From an uncultured Saprospiraceae bacterium (lineage in GTDB: Bacteria > Bacteroidota > Bacteroidia > Chitinophagales > Saprospiraceae), in contig CALHBW010000133.1 in NCBI GenBank assembly GCA_937930625.1, forward strand, positions 1 through 8,216: DNA of 8,216 bases. Direction: 5' to 3'. Below, piece by piece: positions 1 through 6,300 of this stretch; position 1 is the stretch's first letter; every line of letters starts with the position of its first letter. Under the pieces are notes generated by a model. That model did no database searches and had not been told where the DNA came from. It saw only the letters and a list, made by a program, of their open reading frames with translations. Made by a program: the position numbers and the translations under genes.

Positions 1-308
1 GCACGCAGGATGCCGGGCGGTCCGCCGTCTTCTTCAAATTCAATGAACAATTCCTGTGCTTCATCGTCCAATCCGGCTACTGTAGCGGATACGGGATGCC
101 CCGACACACTCAAGAGGAAGCGTGTAGGTACGGGAATGTCAATATTGCCATCGTTTTGGAAATAAATATTGATTTCTACCGTCCGGTTTCGGCGTACTGC
201 ACTTGGGTAATCGAGTTCTTGGTCGAGGAAATTGCCTACCCCATCATTAAAGGAGAGAGAGCAAGAAAACCCGTCCGAATTACTCCCTGCATCTTCCGAA
301 TTACCAAA
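1..308 (-). other. Unassigned beta-rich module, cut by the left edge
   Basis: Residues 2637-2738. A low-complexity start rich in Ser, Asn, Asp and Gly (2637-2650), probably a flexible hinge, is followed by an ordered region. That region contains RRNR (2675-2678), EINIYFQNDGNIDIPVP (2681-2697), FLLSVSG (2700-2706) and a Glu/Asp-rich stretch (2718-2730) before GGPPGILR at the edge. The Y-x-N-x-GN-x-D-I-P-x-P string reads like a conserved Ig-like module of giant bacterial surface proteins, but I cannot name a family. What follows it lies outside the window. Bases 1-2 belong to an incomplete codon. Confidence 0.55.
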
Positions 309-3300
309 TGAACCGACCACGACCTCAAAGCCATCTACCAGCGTGGCATCTTCCATTCCTTTATCCACTACCACATTGTACATACCCAAATCTGCCCCTG
401 CCAAATCGAAGGTGGCAAATATGCGCGTAGAGTTGATAAAATAGGTTTGGCTTGCGGCTACATTTATGCTGCCTTCGAGTCGGGCTTCCATATTGGGTTC
501 AAGTTTTGCCCCGTCAATTCTGATAGTTACATTGCCCGTATTACCGCCTTGTTGGGCATCTACCGAGCGAATCTCGAAAGGCAAAATCTCAGGAAGTAAA
601 GTGATGTTTTGCTGATTGCCGGGTTGTACTTCGCCTGTTACGAGGAGATAATAAGTACCCGCTTCGAGGCTTTCCACGATAAGTTCCTGATAGGTCGAAA
701 AGGGGATTTCAAAGAAGAAATCGGCATTGGAAAGCGTGGGTGTTTCGCCGTATTTCAGATAGAGTTCGTTGTTGCCAACGGCACCATCGCTTTCGAGTGT
801 AATGATGAGTGTTTCGCCTGCCAAACTATCGGGTACTTCTATGCTGTAATATTTGTCCACATTATCGGTCAGGGTCGTATTTTCGCTTGTGCCGATAACC
901 AATTCGGGTAGCGTAACCGCTACTTGATTGACCGACGGGGCGGTGTTGTTTTCCTCCTCCGTTTCCAAAATATTATTGAAGCCATCCGTATTGACAATCA
1001 CAAAATAATCGCCCGGCGTAATACCCGGAACCATAACACTGACCGATTTGGTGAGTTCTTGGAAAGGCAGTACCGTTTCGTTATTATGGATAGTCGTAAG
1101 TACGGGGTCATTGGCATCAAAGACCGCATCCGATGAGAGGTAAATAATGTCTTTTCGTACCCCTTCTGCCGGATTTGTACCGATATTTTTTATAGTATAT
1201 TCAAATGATAAATCTTCATCTACAAATACAGACGTACCCGCAGCCACCGACACATCAGTGACCACCAAATCAGAAGGAATCTGAGGCGTGACTGTCGTAA
1301 ATACGCTCGTCATGTTATTTTCTTCGCCTTCGTCTGTCTCAAATATTTGATTGGTCGCTTCCGTAAACATCACCAAGAAATAATTGCCCGAAGCATTAAT
1401 CGGTAAGTCCAATTCGAGCGTATCTGTATAGCTTCCGCCGACAGGCAAGCCATCCATGTAAGTAGATTGTCCTAATGTAAATCCGCCTGCACCATCGGCA
1501 TTCGTAGTGAGTCTGAATTGCTCGGTAAATGGAATTTCTACGGGTGCATCACCGTTATTTTGTACCGTCCATATGAGGCTAATCGGTTGTCCGGCAATAC
1601 CCGAAGGTGGCGCAGTAAAAGCGGTAATTTCCAAATCGGGCTTCGGACTGCTTTCAATAACGATTTGATTATTGCCGCCCGTATTTTGGATGACATATAC
1701 ATTATTTTCAAAATCATCATCATTCGTCAGGTCGGTATGGTCTGCAACCAAAAGCAAATAATAGCTGTCGTAATTGCCATTTGGAATGGTAAATTCCTGA
1801 TAATCGTCATAGATTTCATTATTGTCAAGTGGTCCGCTTTCCGTCCAATCATATACAAAAATATCGTCTTCGTCATACACCATATCTGTTGAGAGATACA
1901 GGGCATCGTACCACAGCTCGTAATTCCAATTGGCGGTGGTGCTACCGAGATTTTGTACATCCCATCCGAAGGTAAATATATCGCCTTCCTGCACGGTATC
2001 GGGCATCGTTGTGGTCGCATTGAGTACATCCAAATCTACCGGAGGCGGACAAGTCACATGAATCGTATCGCTACGCAGAATGTTATTATTTTCTGAATTA
2101 TATTCAAAAATATCATTATCGCCATCCGTATAAACATAGACATAAGCATAACTAAAACTATCCAATCCCGGCACCAAAAGAGATAACATCGGATAGGTAA
2201 TTTCGGTATTTACCGTATAAGTCGAATCTTTCTCTAATGGCTGAAAACGAGTATTTTCGCCCACCAAAGTAACGCTGTCAGGATGCCATGTACCACTGAT
2301 AGATACGTATATTTTATCATTCCAAATATTATCATCCGCATCTGTGATACCATTATTTTTTATGGTAAAATTAAATGGGAAAGGCGTACCCGCTTCAAGG
2401 CTATCCGGCAATGTAGCAATATCATCTACCACCAAATCGCCCCAAGGTGCAACGTTAATTTGCAGCGTAATTAAACGACTATTATCCGTTTCGTCTGCTT
2501 CGTGTATTGCTTCGTCCGCATCTGTGAGAATGTGTAGATAATGCGTACCCTCTACGAATGATACAGGCAAATCTGCCGTAGTCGAAAGACTGACGACATC
2601 ATCGGGATTCATCGGTGTATTCCACGAAACTTCAGCTACGACAATCGCTTGGTTGGTATCCAATACCATATCGGCAGACATATAAATTTTGTCTGTACGC
2701 TGTGTGGATGCAATGCTGCCCGCATCGGTATTTCTTACCTCCCAATCTACTGTGATTGATGCCCCCGTTTGTACCGTTGTACTTGGTGTAGTGGCTGTGA
2801 CGACCTCCAAATCAGGATTGAGAATGGTCAGTGGATTGGGGTGTACGTGTGTATTATTTCCTTCATTATCTCCTTCATAAATATTATCCGTTACGTCTGT
2901 TTTAATAATTAAATAATACGTACCCGCGCTAATATTTGGTATGGTCGTATTGAGATTGGAGTATTCCAATTCGGTAATGTCCATTATATTATTATGGGAT
3001 CTTGTATTGATAAAAATGGCATTAGAATCCAATTCCATCGTAGCACTCAAAAACAGACTGTCTCTCCAAAATCCCGAAGGTGTGGGAGAACCCCCGTCAT
3101 TGGTCGTAGTATATTGTACCAATATATTTTGTTGAGTGGTCAATGTTGGTGTAATCGTAGAACTAATCACCTCCAAATCGGGCGGTGGTGTCAGAAGAAT
3201 ATCCAAAGGTTGACTTCGGGTGAAATTATTATCCTCATCCACATGTTCAAATACAGCATCAAAAAAGTCTGTTACGATATAAATATAGACCACACCGGAG

Positions 3301-6300
3301 TAGTTTTCGGGCAAATCTACATTCGTTGTAATCGTATATGATTCGCCGGGTTGTAAGATGCCGCTAGATGGATTTATATTACGTAAAAAATTGAGATTGG
3401 TCGGATTATAGACCGATTCTTCCGACCAGAATATTCTGTCCCGCCAATTGGGAGAGGGCGTGAGTCCCGTACCTTCATTGGTAACGGTATAGGTAATCGG
3501 AATCGTTTCGCCGGAAAAAGCAAAACCTGTAATACCGGGCGGCAAGATATTGGTCACTTGCAAATCCGGTGGCGGCGACAGGGCTACGTCAATGAAAATA
3601 GCCGTTACATTATCGTCATAATCACTCTCCACTTCCGATTGTGACCGATTGGCACGTACCAAAATATAATAGGGACCAACTGCCCCTTCGGGCAAATCAA
3701 TCGTTGCAAAATTAAAGTAAGATTCGCCGGGAAATAATGCGGAGGTATTGTCTACTCTTCGCATCAAAATATCGCTATTGCCGAGTGTAGAATCTACCGA
3801 TAAATAGATGGCATCTTCCCAATTGCTGTTCGTTCCGGTGGCACCGATGCCGATATTATTCACTTCCCATGATACGCCCACCGTTTGACCGGAAAATGGC
3901 ATGGCTAACATTTCTATATTTTCCACAATCAAATTGGAGGGGTCTTTCACCATAAATGTTTGTATCGGACCATCAGTATTAAAACAGGAATTTTCACTCA
4001 CCACTTGCCAATTATAAGTCGTACCATAAGTCAAATTGGAATAGGAAAAATTAATCCCATTAAAATTGGAACGCGCAGGGAATGAAGGGCGACTCGTACC
4101 CACAGGCCAAATATAAATATCGTAATCCGAGGCACCCGTAGCCGGCAGCCAAGAGAAGTTGACGGGTACAGATAAATTGACCGTACCATCGGCGGGCAAC
4201 ATATTGCTGACCATGCCCGGCGGTTCGGAAGGTACAAGCGTCATCTCCACGCTATCTACTTCCATACAACCCGCATTATTGGTCATCGTTACGCTGTAAA
4301 CAGTGGTTTCGGTGGGCATTACGACGATGCTTTGTGTCGTTTCGCCTGTTGACCATTGATAGGAATTGCCATTGAAGACGCTGAGGGTCGTAGCATCGTT
4401 TTCGCATACTGATGTAAAGCCATTTACGTATAAATAAGGTTCGGCATATACATCTACATAAATCCGGTTGGAACGGCTGCTACATCCGGTTACAGGGTCG
4501 TACCTATCCACAGAATAATAGCCCTCTGTGGATGCGATGATGCTTTGGGTCGAATCTCCTGTTGACCATACGATATTGTCGCTCAATGAACTCACCAATT
4601 CGATGGAATCTCCATTACAAATCAATCGGTCTTCGCCATTGGCAACGCTAATCGTAGCGGCTGCGGGTTGTGGCAGTACCGTTATTTCGATTTCGGCAGA
4701 TTGGGTGCAGCCGTTTTCATTGGTATTGACAACGGTATAAGTCGTCGTTTGAGAAGGTGTGACGTAGAATTGCGAACTCGTAAACGTTCCATTCCATCGG
4801 AAAGTGCCTTCGCCGGAAGCCTCTAAAGTAGTGCCTTCTCCTTCACAAATCGTTTGGCTTGGTGTGACAATCATCGGCACTTGTTCGGGATAGCCGATGA
4901 CTTGCATATTTAGGGTATCATTTTGTACCTGACCATCACCTGTAAGTGCGGTATATATTGTAAATTGGTAAATACTATCCGCAGGGAAATTAATCGGCGT
5001 ATTAAATACATAATCCAAAGTATTATCTGCATGAACCGTCTGATTAACGGTTTCTGTAACGGGCGTATTTGAGCCAATTTGGAAAGCCACATCAAAATTT
5101 GATTGGGCTTGTGTACCGTAATTTCTGATGGTAACAACAAGGCTGTCATTTTGCGGCAAACCACAATCTGTCACCGGATTTAAAACCGCTAAAATACCTA
5201 AGTCTTCAGCTAAGGTAGAAAACTCGTCTGCACCAATATCAGGCATGTCGGTATTTCTGATTTCACCATCAATATCTAAGGTGACTTGCGGTAGAAAAAT
5301 ACCCACAGCATCCAAACCCGTTTGGGTGACATGTAGATCATTGTCCGAAACAAATAAAGGATCCAGCGATACCGAGTGCATATCACGTCCGCTTAGTTGT
5401 CGCCAATTGGTCAAAGTAGAAGCATCGTTGTCATTCCAATTTCCGACTAATGTTCCTGTGGTATAAAGGTCATTATAATCCAATGCTGCAAAACCCGAAC
5501 TCGTTGAATAAAGTGCGTAACCGCCTCCAAAATTTGCAAAAACATTATTGACGGTATTTTTATTTGCCCCAAAATAAGAATACATCGCCCTACTCGCGGT
5601 GGCGGTATTGGTCAGAGAAATATTGTTGTGATAAATATCCGTGTAATCACCAAAATAGGTGTAAATACCATAAGCCGTAGATGTACCGCCTACTCTCGCA
5701 AAATTATTGACAACACGGACGTGGTCGGCAGGTGCGCCATCACATCTGTACAGATAAATGCCCGTACCTGCGTGTGCATACACCTGATTATTTTCAATGC
5801 GTAATCCATTGTCGGTATCACGTGCATATATGCCTCTGTATGAGGAAGAACCGGATTCGGTGTTCAGTACATTAGCGATGATTTCGGGCGCATCCTGATG
5901 TTGCAGATAAATACCCTCAAAATATTGATTGGTGAAAATATTATCGCGGATGATGGTTCCGGATTCTAAATTGGTACTGCTTGTGCCAAACATCCTTACA
6001 CCATAACCCATTCCGGTGAATGTATTGCCTTCTATCAAGGTATTATTATCAATAGAAGAAGCACTAGAATGGATGTATGTGGGACTAACACTGGTGCTTG
6101 TGGTCGTGAAGTTGTTGTTTAAAAATTGATTGTTGTTCGCACCGTTTTCTAATTGTATAATATGATTGGAAAAACTACTTGTATATTCAAAAGTCAGATT
6201 TTGGAAAGTGACATAATCTGACCCAAATAATTCGACGATATGCGGCGAACCGTGCCTTATCGTTGCCGAAGTATTGTTGCCGGAAGCCGATTGAAAAAGG

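Larger units (their letters stand above)
909..3935 (-). repeat. Tandem array of eight CARDB domains
   Basis: Residues 1428-2436 hold eight consecutive CARDB (cell-adhesion-related domain found in bacteria) units of about 121-134 residues each. Shared landmarks are a PDL-x-V opening strand, a W-x-V-x-N-x-G strand and turn, a [WR]-x-D-x-[IL]-[YF]-x-S strand, an L-x-P-G or similar turn, a G-x-YY-x-x-V strand and an acidic end of the type E-x-[DE]-x-x-NN. CARDB domains are seven-stranded beta-sandwiches found in large extracellular bacterial proteins. The array would form a long, stiff stalk. The copies are clearly diverged in both protein and DNA, so this is not a recent expansion. The units are listed separately. 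Confidence 0.88.

Noticed and set aside
1518..1892. Plus-strand ORF of 124 codons
   Set aside because: It is antisense to CARDB domains 6 and 7, whose landmarks are intact in the minus frame. It is rich in Ile and Tyr with no recognisable family, as expected for a shadow frame.
1727..2029. Minus-strand ORF of 100 codons in another frame
   Set aside because: It overlaps CARDB domain 6, which reads through without interruption in the main frame. The alternative translation has no recognisable features.
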